From an uncultured Phocaeicola sp. (lineage in GTDB: Bacteria; Bacteroidota; Bacteroidia; Bacteroidales; Bacteroidaceae): a stretch of DNA of 63,515 nucleotides. A program made the translations under genes and the position numbers. How positions within the stretch are numbered: the stretch's first letter is position 1; each line of letters opens with the position of its first letter. Below, in pieces: positions 19,807 through 29,104 of the stretch. Under the pieces are notes generated by a model, which ran no database searches, had not been told where the DNA came from, and saw only the letters and a list, made by a program, of their open reading frames with translations. The DNA is taken from contig CANQSM010000007.1 in NCBI GenBank assembly GCA_947626525.1, forward strand, positions 1-63,515, in the 5' to 3' direction.

Positions 19807-20021
19807 ATTTCCCTTTTTTATCTGCAAAATAAAGGATATTCTTTCTCTTTTCCATCATTTGCGGCCTGTTATTTTGTCCGGGCAACGCTTCCGGAAGGCG
19901 CGGGGCTTGTCCGCCATGACGCGGAGGGCATGCCGGATGCCTTGGCGCCGCTGTTCCGACGGCATCGGGCATACGGTTGCGACGCCATGGGCTTCTTCTT
20001 TCGGGCGGAGCCTGCCATGTC

Positions 20022-20113
20022 TTTGCGACAACCGTGGCATCACGTGCGCGACAATTGTAGCAAGGCTTTTGCGACGACAGTCGCAACCCTTCCGCGACAA
20101 TCATCGCATAGGT
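20022..20113. repeat. Minisatellite of four 23-bp units with internal palindromes
   Basis: Four consecutive units of exactly 23 bp start at 20022, 20045, 20068 and 20091, of the form TTTGCGACAAnnGTnGCAnn. A degenerate fifth begins at 20114. Each unit is partly palindromic, for example GCGAC-GACA-GTCGC in the third. It lies in the 519-bp gap between msrC and the TonB receptor. The rest of the gap (19807-20021, 20114-20325) shows no gene. Confidence 0.7.
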
Positions 20114-20325
20114 TGCGGCACGGGCGTGGGAGGTAGGTGGCGGGCGGCTTCTCGCCGTGCTCCCGTATGCGAAGCCGGCCGCTTGCCCTCTCCGGCAGGG
20201 GCTGCCGGGGAGGCGCTTTCCGCTCTGTCCGGCCCGGTTCTCTGCCGGAGCGTGACGCGGACGCTCCCCTTCCCGGATGCGGCTGAGTGACTTTCCGGAA
20301 AGCCTCGCGGCCCGTATGCCCCGTC

Positions 20326-22650
20326 TCAGTTGAATATCTTGATGCCCACGAAGAAGGCGCGCGGCTGCGTGGGGCCGTAGAAGTATCCGGAATCGCGGTA
20401 TGTGCCCTTGTCCAAATCCTTTTGGAAGGCGTTGAGACAGTTCTGCGCTCCTCCGTTCAGCTGGAGCTTGACATGGTCTTTCAGCACGAACGTGTAGCTT
20501 AGCTTCAGGTTCAGGTCGAAGAACTCCGGGGTGCGGGTCATCTCGTCTCGGGCGATGTAGCTGTACGCGTAGCCGGCGGGGATTTCATCGGTCGGGGCCA
20601 CGTGCGGTACGTGCATGCGGCCCGTATAGACGCCCGAAAGCGAGCAGTCGAACTGTTTCAGCGGTGCCGCCGTGAGGGTGAAGTAGCCGTAGTAATCCGG
20701 TGTGCGGGGCATGTCTTTAATCCACGCCACCGAAGGGTCCTTGCTCCATTCCGTCCGTTCGGTGTAGCGGCTGCGTTGGGCGGTGAAGCCTACTTGCAGC
20801 GAGGCGTCGCGTCCGTGCGCTATCTTGCCGTCGAGGTTGATGCCGTATACCCGGGCGCCGCTTCCGTTGCGCCGCTCCTGTATGCTGTATCCGTTTTCGT
20901 CCGTGCCGATGTCCGTCAGGTGGAAGACATCGTTGAGTCTGGTGTAGAACGCTTCCACCAGCAGATTGGTCTGGAAGTGGCCCGCCTGGGCCGTCCAGTC
21001 CACCGAGCCGCTGAAGCTGTTCGACTTCTCCGGCCTCAATCCTTCGGCAAGGCGAATCAGCACTCCTTCGCCTCCTACGGCCGTTACGTGCAGGTCTTCG
21101 TCGTAGGCCTGCGGGGCACGGAAACCGGTGGACCAGGTGAGCCGGCCCTGCAGGCGTTCGGTGGGCTTGTAGAGCAGGTTGACGCGGGGGCTGAAGATGG
21201 GGTGGTCTATCAGGTTGTGCTTGTCCAGGCGGGCGCCGGCCAATAGTACGAACCGGTTGAGCTTCCATTCGTTTTGCACGAAGCCGCCGGCTATGCGCAC
21301 GTCCTGTCTCATATCCCGTTGGTAACCGGTCATCACGTCGTGCAGGGCGTTGCTCTGGTATTCCAGTCCGGCGGTGAGGGTGGCGGGGGCGAAAAGCGCC
21401 CGGCTGAGGTTTCCCACATACATGCCCCCTGCCACCCATGTCAGGTCGTCCGTCTTGCCGTAGGCGTTCGGGTCTTGCCGTGCGCCGTAATAACTGTTGC
21501 GGTCGGTATGCTGGATGGAGCCGTAGAACGAGAGCTTGTGCCGGTATTCGTTCCAGAATAAGTCGTAGCTGAGGCCTCCGCTGTTGATGACGTGCCTGGT
21601 CTGCTCGGTGATGTCCGTTTCGTGCGGTTGCAGGTCGAAGTGGTTGCCTCCCCTCCGGAATTCGTTGGTGGTGTGGTATTCGGCGCTGAGCCGGCTGAAT
21701 GGGGTAGGGCGGTAGTAACCTCGCAGCCCGAATGTGTGCATGTTGAGCTTTCCGAGTTCCGAGAAACCGTCGCCGTCGCGGTCGTAAGGGTTCCGGTTCC
21801 GGTACGACTCATACAGGGCGATGCCGTAGGTGTTGTCTTTTGACACCAGTGAGGCGTTGGCTCCCACGTATTGTTCCCAACTGTTCCCGTCCATGCGCGA
21901 CAGGATGGAGGAGACTTGGAAGCTGTTGTTTACCGGGTCTTTGGTGATGATGTTGATGGTGCCTCCCACGGCGTTGGCGCCGAAGAGGGCCGAACCGCCT
22001 CCCCGTACGACTTCCACCCGCTCTATCATGTTGACGGGAATCTGTTCCAGCCCGTACACGCCCGAGAGCGAGCTGACTACCGGGCGGCTGTTGATGAGTA
22101 TCTGCGAATAGGGGCCTTCCAGTCCGTTGATGCGTACCTGGGGAAAGCCGCAGTTCTGGCAGTTGTTCTCCACTCTCAGTCCGGACTGGTAGGAGAGCGA
22201 CTTGGCAAGGTCGGTGCTGTTGACGGTCTCGAAGAGCTTGGTATTCATTACGTTCACCACGACGGGAGCCACTCTCCGGCTGACTTCATTGCGGTTGGCC
22301 GATACGACGACTTCGTCCATGGCAAAGCTTTCTTCAGTCATCTCAAAGTGTATGTCGATGGTGTAGTCCGCGCTGACTGTCACCTCTTTCTCCTGTGTCA
22401 GATAGCCCATGGCCTTTACGCGTAGCTTGTATTTCCGGGGGGCGAGCCCTTTCAGTTCAAAGGCTCCGTTTTCATCGGAAACAGTTCCGCCTTCCTGTCC
22501 TATAATCTGTATGGTGGCGTATGGGATGCTGTTTTCCGTTCCTTTTTCGATGATGTGGCCGGTAATGCGGTTGCCCGGCTTGATAGGGCTGTTGCTCCAT
22601 GCGGGCTGGCATGCGATGATGAGTATCAGCGCAAGTATATGATGTTTCAT
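20326..22650 (-). CDS. TonB-dependent outer-membrane receptor
   Basis: 774 aa. A signal peptide (about 1-20) is followed by a carboxypeptidase-regulatory-like domain (about 27-110, GHIIEKGTENSIPYATI), a plug domain (DEVVVSANR to NIITKDP) and a 22-strand-type barrel. The plug holds CQNC just before GFPQVRINGLEG, a feature of one receptor subgroup in this phylum. No SusD partner is adjacent, so glycan import is unlikely. The next gene upstream encodes a His-rich protein, which suggests metal or metal-complex uptake. The substrate is not determined. Confidence 0.9.
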   Translation of the reverse strand: MKHHILALILIIACQPAWSNSPIKPGNRITGHIIEKGTENSIPYATIQIIGQEGGTVSDENGAFELKGLAPRKYKLRVKAMGYLTQEKEVTVSADYTIDIHFEMTEESFAMDEVVVSANRNEVSRRVAPVVVNVMNTKLFETVNSTDLAKSLSYQSGLRVENNCQNCGFPQVRINGLEGPYSQILINSRPVVSSLSGVYGLEQIPVNMIERVEVVRGGGSALFGANAVGGTINIITKDPVNNSFQVSSILSRMDGNSWEQYVGANASLVSKDNTYGIALYESYRNRNPYDRDGDGFSELGKLNMHTFGLRGYYRPTPFSRLSAEYHTTNEFRRGGNHFDLQPHETDITEQTRHVINSGGLSYDLFWNEYRHKLSFYGSIQHTDRNSYYGARQDPNAYGKTDDLTWVAGGMYVGNLSRALFAPATLTAGLEYQSNALHDVMTGYQRDMRQDVRIAGGFVQNEWKLNRFVLLAGARLDKHNLIDHPIFSPRVNLLYKPTERLQGRLTWSTGFRAPQAYDEDLHVTAVGGEGVLIRLAEGLRPEKSNSFSGSVDWTAQAGHFQTNLLVEAFYTRLNDVFHLTDIGTDENGYSIQERRNGSGARVYGINLDGKIAHGRDASLQVGFTAQRSRYTERTEWSKDPSVAWIKDMPRTPDYYGYFTLTAAPLKQFDCSLSGVYTGRMHVPHVAPTDEIPAGYAYSYIARDEMTRTPEFFDLNLKLSYTFVLKDHVKLQLNGGAQNCLNAFQKDLDKGTYRDSGYFYGPTQPRAFFVGIKIFN

Positions 22651-23052
22651 GTTCTTCTTTCTTTTATGATAATGTTAAACGTTTGTCAGACAGGTGGTTT
22701 GGGCAGCCGGAAGCCGGCCGTCCCGTTTCTTGTCCGATATGGATTCTCCGGCGTAAGGGCGCGGGCATGGGACAATCCTGTTCTGCCCTTGCCGCTTGTC
22801 CGGTATGGATGTGGTGCCGCCGCATGATGGATACACTCTGCCCTGTCTGCGTGACAAGGGCCTGCGTGCGTATTGCATGACCTTCCATGCGCATGGTGCG
22901 GCACGGTGCGGACTATGCGGCGTTGCGTCGGCATTTGCTGTTCCGGAGCCGGTTGGGGAATGCGTCAAGACTCCAAATCTATGGAAAGAACCGGATTCCA
23001 GGTTCGGGCATATCCTGTTCTCAATCCGGGGCTTGACAATCCTCGGCGGGAA
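22651..23052. other. Gene-free GC-rich spacer
   Basis: 402 bp between the TonB receptor and the His-rich protein. It contains a direct repeat CTTGTCCGRTATGGAT at about 22729 and 22795 (66 bp apart). I found no riboswitch signature, promoter consensus or terminator. Confidence 0.35.
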
Positions 23053-23391
23053 TTAAAAGCGGAAGGAGGGAGGAGCCCGTAAGGGGCTGTGAAGCGGCAG
23101 GACCTGGGGCTGGAAGTCGCGGTCCTTCTCTTCAGCCATGACGATACCGGGCAATGCCGGTTTTTCAAGCCGCTGTGGAGCGGATGCTTCCAGCGTCTGG
23201 GCATGGCTCAGCTGGTAGATAAGCAGGATTTGCCTTGCTGTGTGGGTATGTTTCTTGCTCTTCGAAGGGTGCGAGTGAACCACTCTTTCTCCGTTGATAT
23301 AGTGCACGTGGGTGAACATCGTGGCGCCGGCCTGATACGAAAGGTACAGGCCTAATAGCAACAGGGGGATGAGTTCTTTTATTCTTCTCAC
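23053..23391 (-). CDS. Small exported His-rich protein, putative metal-related
   Basis: 112 aa. An N-terminal hydrophobic segment (IPLLLLGLYLSYQAG) acts as a signal or anchor. It is followed by a His-rich stretch with HVHY, HSHP and KKHTHTA. Proteins of this type occur upstream of TonB receptors in Bacteroidetes and fit metal binding in the periplasm. It points in the same direction as the receptor gene 400 bp downstream. A promoter-like TTG-N20-TTTCTTTG lies about 60 bp upstream. Confidence 0.6.
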   Translation of the reverse strand: MRRIKELIPLLLLGLYLSYQAGATMFTHVHYINGERVVHSHPSKSKKHTHTARQILLIYQLSHAQTLEASAPQRLEKPALPGIVMAEEKDRDFQPQVLPLHSPLRAPPSFRF

Positions 23392-23440
23392 AGGAGTCCT
23401 TTAATCTTTTTTGTCTTCTTGAGCAACTTGTCTCCGGCTG

Positions 23441-23472
23441 CAAAGAAACATAATATTTGTTGAAGCGGCAAT
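23441..23472 (-). promoter_or_regulatory. Candidate promoter of the His-rich protein
   Basis: The minus strand reads ATTG (plus 23469-23472), then a 20-bp spacer, then TTTCTTTG (plus 23441-23448), one base off TAnnTTTG. The remaining spacer to 23732 has nothing recognisable. Confidence 0.4.
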
Positions 23473-23732
23473 ACCTTATCCGTAAAAAATCCGGCACGTG
23501 CCTCCTTGCTTGGGGAAAGCGCGGACAGTCGTTCGGGGAAAAGCCCGGCCCCACGCCTGGGAACGAGGCGTGTCAGACCATTCGTGAAGGGGCTGCGGAT
23601 TCCCGTCCTTGCGGGGGACATACATTCCCGCTTAGGGGAGATAAAGGGTTGGCTTCCGGGGCTCTTATGACAGGGCGGTTGCCGTCTGAATTATTTCGAG
23701 TCGCCTGTTCCTGCCGGGTCTCCTCATCCGGA

Positions 23733-24488
23733 CTATTCGGTTTGTAGGGTTTCGGCAGTGCGTGCCATTTCCTCCCTTATCTCCTCCCAATGGTTGCAAA
23801 AGGCTTGCATGGATGGAAACAGAAGGTTCGCTCCTTCGTTCAGGAGAACCTCGTCTTTGAGCGGCCCGGTGTTGACGGCAATGGTGAAAACGCCTGCGGC
23901 CACTCCTGCTCTTACTCCCAATGGGGCGTTCTCGATGACAATGGCCTCGTTGGGCTTCAGGTTCCCTTTTTCAAGCGCCATCAGGTAGGGCTCCGGGTCA
24001 GGTTTCCCCTGTTTTACGTCGAAGGCGGTGACCATAAGTTCCGGCCGGAAGATGTGGGGGAAATTGGAATTTAAGCGTTCCAGCAGAGAAGTCTGTCCCG
24101 AGCCCGTCACGACCATGGAAAAGAGCCCGTCAGCCTTGATTTTCTCTAACGCCTCCCTGGCGCCGGGCATTCTCCCGGCTTTAGGGTATTTGTTGAATTC
24201 TTCGCTCTTGGTTTGATAGATCCTTTGGATTTCTTCTTCCGTGGCCTCTTTCCCTCTTTCCCTCATGCTGACGATATTGATGGTGGAAGCGCCGGTACGG
24301 CCTTCGTGCATATAGGCTTCTTCGCAGGGGAGGTGGAAGCCGTATTGTTGCATGGCGTCGTGCCAGGCTTTGGCATGATTGGGCATGGAGTCGAACAGGA
24401 CGCCGTCCATATCGAACAGGACGGCCTTGAGGTGTATGCCGGGGTATGAGTGTTGCCGTAAATAGTTATGGATTGCTTGTTCAAACAT
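23733..24488 (-). CDS. HAD-superfamily hydrolase (beta-phosphoglucomutase/phosphatase type)
   Basis: 251 aa. Motif I is LFDMDGVLFDSM (Asp26 nucleophile, Asp28), a helical cap domain follows, and motifs VVTGSG and KGNLKPNEAIVIENAPLGVRAG complete the fold. The substrate could be a sugar phosphate. The open frame extends 75 codons upstream, but MFEQAIHNYLRQ at 24488 precedes motif I at the usual distance. It lies 77 bp after the patatin gene and may be cotranscribed with it. Confidence 0.88.
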   Translation of the reverse strand: MFEQAIHNYLRQHSYPGIHLKAVLFDMDGVLFDSMPNHAKAWHDAMQQYGFHLPCEEAYMHEGRTGASTINIVSMRERGKEATEEEIQRIYQTKSEEFNKYPKAGRMPGAREALEKIKADGLFSMVVTGSGQTSLLERLNSNFPHIFRPELMVTAFDVKQGKPDPEPYLMALEKGNLKPNEAIVIENAPLGVRAGVAAGVFTIAVNTGPLKDEVLLNEGANLLFPSMQAFCNHWEEIREEMARTAETLQTE

Positions 24489-24565
24489 ATTGGTTCGTTG
24501 ATAGTTAATATAAGATGATTTCGTATGCCTGTCCCTTATTGTGGCGGGAGCAGGTGTACGGGACT

Positions 24566-26593
24566 TTAAAAATCGTATCCTAAGCTGATGTATACTCCCA
24601 GCTCCTTGGTGATGTTCGAGTAGCTGAAAGTAGCTTCCAAGGGGCCGATAAAGGTATCGTATCCATACGTGACCCCTCCTCCCCACATATTGCCGTCGAA
24701 GATGTTCTGCCATCCGTTGCTCTGCAACCCGACATTGCCGATGACCGTGAGATACTGGTTGCTCCCCATCCGTTGGCGGAGCTTTAGTCCCCCGATGAGG
24801 GTTTTGGCGCCGGTTATTTGCATGTAGTCGATGCCGATGAACGGCATTTGTTGTGGCAGGAAGCGTTTGGAAGCGTTGCTCCCCACTACGTTCATTACCG
24901 GGAAGGTATAATAATTGTCTTCGGCGAGGATGCCCCGTCCGTAGACCCAGGGTATGAGGACTGTCCGGTTTCTTAGACGGATGGCCGCCTCCCAGGACGC
25001 GCTAATGATCGGCATGGCGGTATGCCCGTTGTATTTCACCAGATTGTCGGTGTAAAGGGCGGCATTTACCTCCCACTTCATGCCCGAAGTGGGGTAAGTG
25101 CGGCGGTTGTAGCTGTCGAACTGCATTTGTCCGTAATAGATGAAGAAGTCTTCATTTTCAACTTTGGCCAGCTCCGTATATCCGGGTGGAATCAGGAAGT
25201 CGTCGAAGTGGAAGTATTCATACTTGGCTCCCAGGCTGAAACGTATGCTTCGCCAGCTTCGGGAGATGCTGAACTGTCCCAGATGATGCAGGAACGAATA
25301 CGTACACGTCTTCTTCCCGTAATTATATAAGTCCAGGTCATTGTAGTCTATCTGGTAGGCCCAGTTCACATCCCATTTGGAGTTGAACGGTTTGATGGCG
25401 TAGTCCAGCCGTCCCAGCAGCTCACGCCCCAAGCGAATGGTCAGTGCAGCTTCTCTGGTCTGTTTGGGGTTTAGGTAAACGTTGGTATTGAATATCAGGG
25501 CGGCCAGTGATTCGTTGTCGAACCTGACTCCCACATTGATACTGTTTGCCGGTTTCTTTCCCGGATCGATTTCCGGTACAATGTCGTATGTCTCTTTATG
25601 AGGTATCACAAACGGGCCATGGCGCTTGGCCATATACGAGTCCGGAATGCCTATTTCCTTTTTTAGCAGTTTCAGGCTGTCCCAATGGGCCCTGGCGGTC
25701 GTTTCGCCACGGTGAAGCAACGTGTCGATGGCGGCCGGAGTGAAGCTGGCCGCGGAATAGTCGTTGGCATTCACTTTGATGTGTATGTCGCTGTTGGCCA
25801 CGTTTTCATCATACTTATTTTCCACCATGAGGTTGATAATCTGTCCCAGCACCTCGGGGAGTGTATTCAGTTTGTCGGCGGGCGCCAGTCCTTCCTGTAC
25901 GTCTACACCGATAATGATGTCGGCTCCCATTTTCTTGGCGATATCTACCGGATAATTGTTGCTCAGGCCTCCGTCCACCAGCACCATATTGTTCCAATGT
26001 ACCGGCTGGAAGGCTCCCGGTATGGACATGCTGGCGCGCATGGCAAGAGCCAGTTTCCCGCTGTAGAACACATATTCGCTTCCGTCTACGAGGTTATGCG
26101 ATACGCATGCGAAAGGAATCGGCAGCTTGCGGAAGTCGATGGAGTCATGATAACCTTCTGTCAGCTCCGAGAAGAGCCTGGCCAGGTTGCGTCCCTGTAT
26201 GATACCCCCTTTCAGAGCATCTTTCGGGGTCTTCTTGAAAGGAATGGAAAGGGCGTATTGCTCCGATTTCTGTTTCTTTGCAAGGAGCTCTTCTCTTCTG
26301 TCGGTGGCATCGGTCAACAGGTATATCCAGTCCTGTGCTCTTACCAAGCTGTCCATCTGCTCCGGAGTGTAGCCTATGGAGTACAAGGCTCCTATAAGGG
26401 AGCCCATACTTGTTCCCACCACATAATCAATAGGTATACCAGCTTCTTCTATTACTTTCAGGGCGCTGATATGCGCTACGCCTTTTGCTCCTCCTCCGCT
26501 CAGCACGACAGCCACTTTCTTCCGTTCCTGCGCGTTGACGGCGAGGCTGAAGAGTGTTATTAAGAATCCTAATAAATAAATGCGTCTTTTCAT
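24566..26593 (-). CDS. Patatin-like phospholipase with C-terminal outer-membrane barrel
   Basis: 675 aa. A signal peptide (1-21) is followed by a patatin domain with the oxyanion loop SGGGAKG (32-38), nucleophile Ser62 in GTSMG and the catalytic Asp in VDGGLSNNYP. The second half is rich in alternating aromatic strands and ends LGVYISLGYDF with a terminal Phe, the mark of a BamA/TamA-type barrel. This is the architecture of type Vd autotransporters (PlpD-like), which expose the lipase at the outer membrane. Whether it is secreted or stays anchored cannot be seen. Confidence 0.88.
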   Translation of the reverse strand: MKRRIYLLGFLITLFSLAVNAQERKKVAVVLSGGGAKGVAHISALKVIEEAGIPIDYVVGTSMGSLIGALYSIGYTPEQMDSLVRAQDWIYLLTDATDRREELLAKKQKSEQYALSIPFKKTPKDALKGGIIQGRNLARLFSELTEGYHDSIDFRKLPIPFACVSHNLVDGSEYVFYSGKLALAMRASMSIPGAFQPVHWNNMVLVDGGLSNNYPVDIAKKMGADIIIGVDVQEGLAPADKLNTLPEVLGQIINLMVENKYDENVANSDIHIKVNANDYSAASFTPAAIDTLLHRGETTARAHWDSLKLLKKEIGIPDSYMAKRHGPFVIPHKETYDIVPEIDPGKKPANSINVGVRFDNESLAALIFNTNVYLNPKQTREAALTIRLGRELLGRLDYAIKPFNSKWDVNWAYQIDYNDLDLYNYGKKTCTYSFLHHLGQFSISRSWRSIRFSLGAKYEYFHFDDFLIPPGYTELAKVENEDFFIYYGQMQFDSYNRRTYPTSGMKWEVNAALYTDNLVKYNGHTAMPIISASWEAAIRLRNRTVLIPWVYGRGILAEDNYYTFPVMNVVGSNASKRFLPQQMPFIGIDYMQITGAKTLIGGLKLRQRMGSNQYLTVIGNVGLQSNGWQNIFDGNMWGGGVTYGYDTFIGPLEATFSYSNITKELGVYISLGYDF

Positions 26594-26614
26594 ACCTGAT
26601 ACCTATTTTCTATA

Positions 26615-26655
26615 AATATAAAAGGGTCCGGGAAAATGAGGTTCTCCCCGGACTC
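26615..26655 (-). terminator. Terminator of the lysS-gpsA-pgi operon
   Basis: The minus strand reads GAGTCCGGGG, a 13-nt loop, CCCGGACCC and then TTTTATATTT. It lies 84 bp past the pgi stop. Confidence 0.65.
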
Positions 26656-26738
26656 TTCCGGATGTTTATGCTGAGTGTCCGCTGTCTCCGGTTCTCTGAC
26701 ACGAGAGGAGCGGATTGCTCCCCTTTATCCTTGCTGAT

Positions 26739-28085
26739 TTAGAGCCGGGCCCGAATGGCCTTTGACTCCTCTTCGTAACCGGGCTTGTTCAACAGGGCGA
26801 ACATATTCTTCTTGTATGCTTCTACTCCCGGCTGATTAAATGGATTGACTCCCAATAAGTAACCGCTTATTCCACATGCTTTCTCGAAGAAATAAATGAC
26901 TTGTCCGAGGTAATACTCGCACAATTCCGGAACAAGCAGACGCATATTGGGCACACCTCCGTCGACGTGGGCCAACTGGGTACCCAATTCGGCCATCTTG
27001 TTTACTTCATCAACACGTTTCCCTGCCAGGAAGTTCAGTCCGTCCAGGTTTTCTTCATCAGAGGGAACCTCTAATTTGCGGTTGGGCTTTTCGATGGAGA
27101 TGACTGTCTCGAAGATGGTGCGTTCCCCTTCCTGAATCCATTGTCCCATAGAATGCAGGTCTGTGGAGAAGTCTACGGCTGCGGGGAAAATACCTTTCCG
27201 GTCTTTTCCTTCCGACTCTCCGTAAAGCTGTTTCCACCATTCCGATACGTAATGCAGCTTCGGGTGGAAATTCACCAGTATCTCGATTTTCTTTCCGGCT
27301 TCCGCATACAAGGCATTGCGTGTGGCGGCATAGAGGGCCGACGGGTTTTTCTCGAACGGTACGTCCGAACCGGTCAGCGCTTCCATGTCTTTGGCGCCTT
27401 CCACCAGTTTCTCAATATCGAATCCCGCTGTGGCTATCGGCAGCAATCCTACGGGGGTCAGTACAGAGAAGCGTCCGCCTACGTTGTCGGGAATGATGAA
27501 GGTCTTGTATCCCTCTTTGTCGGCTGTCACGCGGGCCGCTCCCTTTTTGGCGTCCGTTACGGCCACAATCACTTTCTTGGCTGTTTCTTTCCCGCGCTGC
27601 TCTTCACACTGTTTTTTCAGCAGGCGGAAAGCCAATGCGGTTTCGGTGGTTGTTCCGGATTTGGAGATGTTGATAACTCCGAACTTCTTGTCTTGCAGAT
27701 ATTCTGTCAGTTCAGAAAGATAGTCTTCGCCTATGTTGTGTCCGGCATAGATCATTATCGGGCCGTTTTGCCTGGCCTGTAACCACCGGAAACTGTTTGA
27801 CAGGGCTTCAATTACGGCACGTGCTCCCAAGTAGCTGCCGCCGATTCCGGCTACTATCACTACCTCGCAGTTTTCACGGAGAACCTGGGCGGTAGCTTTT
27901 AAGTCTGCCAAATGTTCTTTCGTGATAGAGGAAGGGAGGTGCAACCAACCTAAGAAGTCATTACCCAAGCCTGTACCTTTTTCAAGAGTCTCCATAGCGG
28001 CTTTCACTTGGGACTCGTAAGCAGCTATTTTTTCCTTCGGAATAAATGAGGCTACTTTGTCGATGTTTAAACAAATGTTCTTCAT
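26739..28085 (-). CDS. pgi: Glucose-6-phosphate isomerase
   Basis: 448 aa, the short bacterial PGI form (about 450 aa). SIS-fold motifs are present: [21 protein letters not shown] and the C-terminal [12 protein letters not shown] signature. It interconverts glucose-6-P and fructose-6-P. It is last in the operon lysS-gpsA-pgi, 13 bp after gpsA, and is followed by a terminator. Confidence 0.96.
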   Translation of the reverse strand: MKNICLNIDKVASFIPKEKIAAYESQVKAAMETLEKGTGLGNDFLGWLHLPSSITKEHLADLKATAQVLRENCEVVIVAGIGGSYLGARAVIEALSNSFRWLQARQNGPIMIYAGHNIGEDYLSELTEYLQDKKFGVINISKSGTTTETALAFRLLKKQCEEQRGKETAKKVIVAVTDAKKGAARVTADKEGYKTFIIPDNVGGRFSVLTPVGLLPIATAGFDIEKLVEGAKDMEALTGSDVPFEKNPSALYAATRNALYAEAGKKIEILVNFHPKLHYVSEWWKQLYGESEGKDRKGIFPAAVDFSTDLHSMGQWIQEGERTIFETVISIEKPNRKLEVPSDEENLDGLNFLAGKRVDEVNKMAELGTQLAHVDGGVPNMRLLVPELCEYYLGQVIYFFEKACGISGYLLGVNPFNQPGVEAYKKNMFALLNKPGYEEESKAIRARL

Positions 28086-28098
28086 GTTTCTATTTATT

Positions 28099-29103
28099 TT
28101 ATCTGAGTGAATCAGTCAGAAGTTTGATTTCAATCATGGGAGAGATTCTCTCGTAAAGGATGTTGTACACGGCATCCAGAATAGGCATGTTCACATGGAG
28201 GTGCCTGTTGAGTTCCTTGATGCATTTGGTGCCGTAGTACCCTTCCGCAATCATTTCCATCTCTATCTGAGCGCTCTTTACGGAGTAACCTTTTCCAATC
28301 ATTGTTCCGAATACGCGGTTGCGGCTGAAGTTGGAATAACCTGTAACGAGCAGGTCGCCCAGATAGACCGAATCGTCCACGTTGCGGGATATGGGGTGTA
28401 CGGTGGTCAGGAAACGGTTCATTTCCTGTATGGCGTTTGACATCAGCACTGCCTGAAAGTTGTCGCCATACTTCAGTCCGCTGCATATCCCCGCGGCGAT
28501 GGCATAGACATTTTTCAATACGGACCCGTATTCGATTCCCTCCACGTCATCGCTGACGGAGGTCTTGATATAGGGACTAACCAGTTTCCGGGCGAAAAGC
28601 TGTGCCTTCCCAATGTCCGTGCAGCCTATGGTCAGATATGATAGGCGTTCGAGCGCCACTTCCTCTGCATGGCACGGGCCTGCCAGCACCGCGATGTTTT
28701 CCGACGGGACACCGTACACTTGATTGAAGTAGCTGGAGATAATCAGGTTCTCGTCCGGAACAATGCCTTTGATAGCCGTTACCACAAACTTGTCCTTTAT
28801 CTTGGTCTTGAGCTTTTTCAAGTGGCTCTTTAGATAAGGCGACGGGGTGACGAAGATTAATATCTCCGACTCCCTCACAATCTTGTTGATATCGGAGGAG
28901 AAATGAATCCGTTTCACATCGAAGCGCACGCCTGTCAGGTAGGCCGGGTTATGCCCCAGGCGTTTAAAGTCTTCAATGCGGTCATCCCGGCGCATGTACC
29001 AATTGATGGACTCTTCTTGCGCCAGCATGATTTTGGCGATGGCTGTGGCCCAGCTGCCGCCTCCCATGATTGCTATTTTACCGTTCGGTAGTTTGGATGT
29101 CAT
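28099..29103 (-). CDS. gpsA: Glycerol-3-phosphate dehydrogenase [NAD(P)+]
   Basis: 334 aa. The N-terminal Rossmann motif [11 protein letters not shown] and the catalytic region ([17 protein letters not shown]) identify GpsA, which makes sn-glycerol-3-phosphate for phospholipids. One base separates it from the lysS stop, so the genes are certainly cotranscribed. Confidence 0.95.
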   Translation of the reverse strand: MTSKLPNGKIAIMGGGSWATAIAKIMLAQEESINWYMRRDDRIEDFKRLGHNPAYLTGVRFDVKRIHFSSDINKIVRESEILIFVTPSPYLKSHLKKLKTKIKDKFVVTAIKGIVPDENLIISSYFNQVYGVPSENIAVLAGPCHAEEVALERLSYLTIGCTDIGKAQLFARKLVSPYIKTSVSDDVEGIEYGSVLKNVYAIAAGICSGLKYGDNFQAVLMSNAIQEMNRFLTTVHPISRNVDDSVYLGDLLVTGYSNFSRNRVFGTMIGKGYSVKSAQIEMEMIAEGYYGTKCIKELNRHLHVNMPILDAVYNILYERISPMIEIKLLTDSLR

Positions 29104-29104
29104 G

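Noticed and set aside
22651-23052. Cobalamin riboswitch before the TonB receptor
   Set aside because: No B12-box-like sequence was seen, so a vitamin B12 receptor call is not supported.
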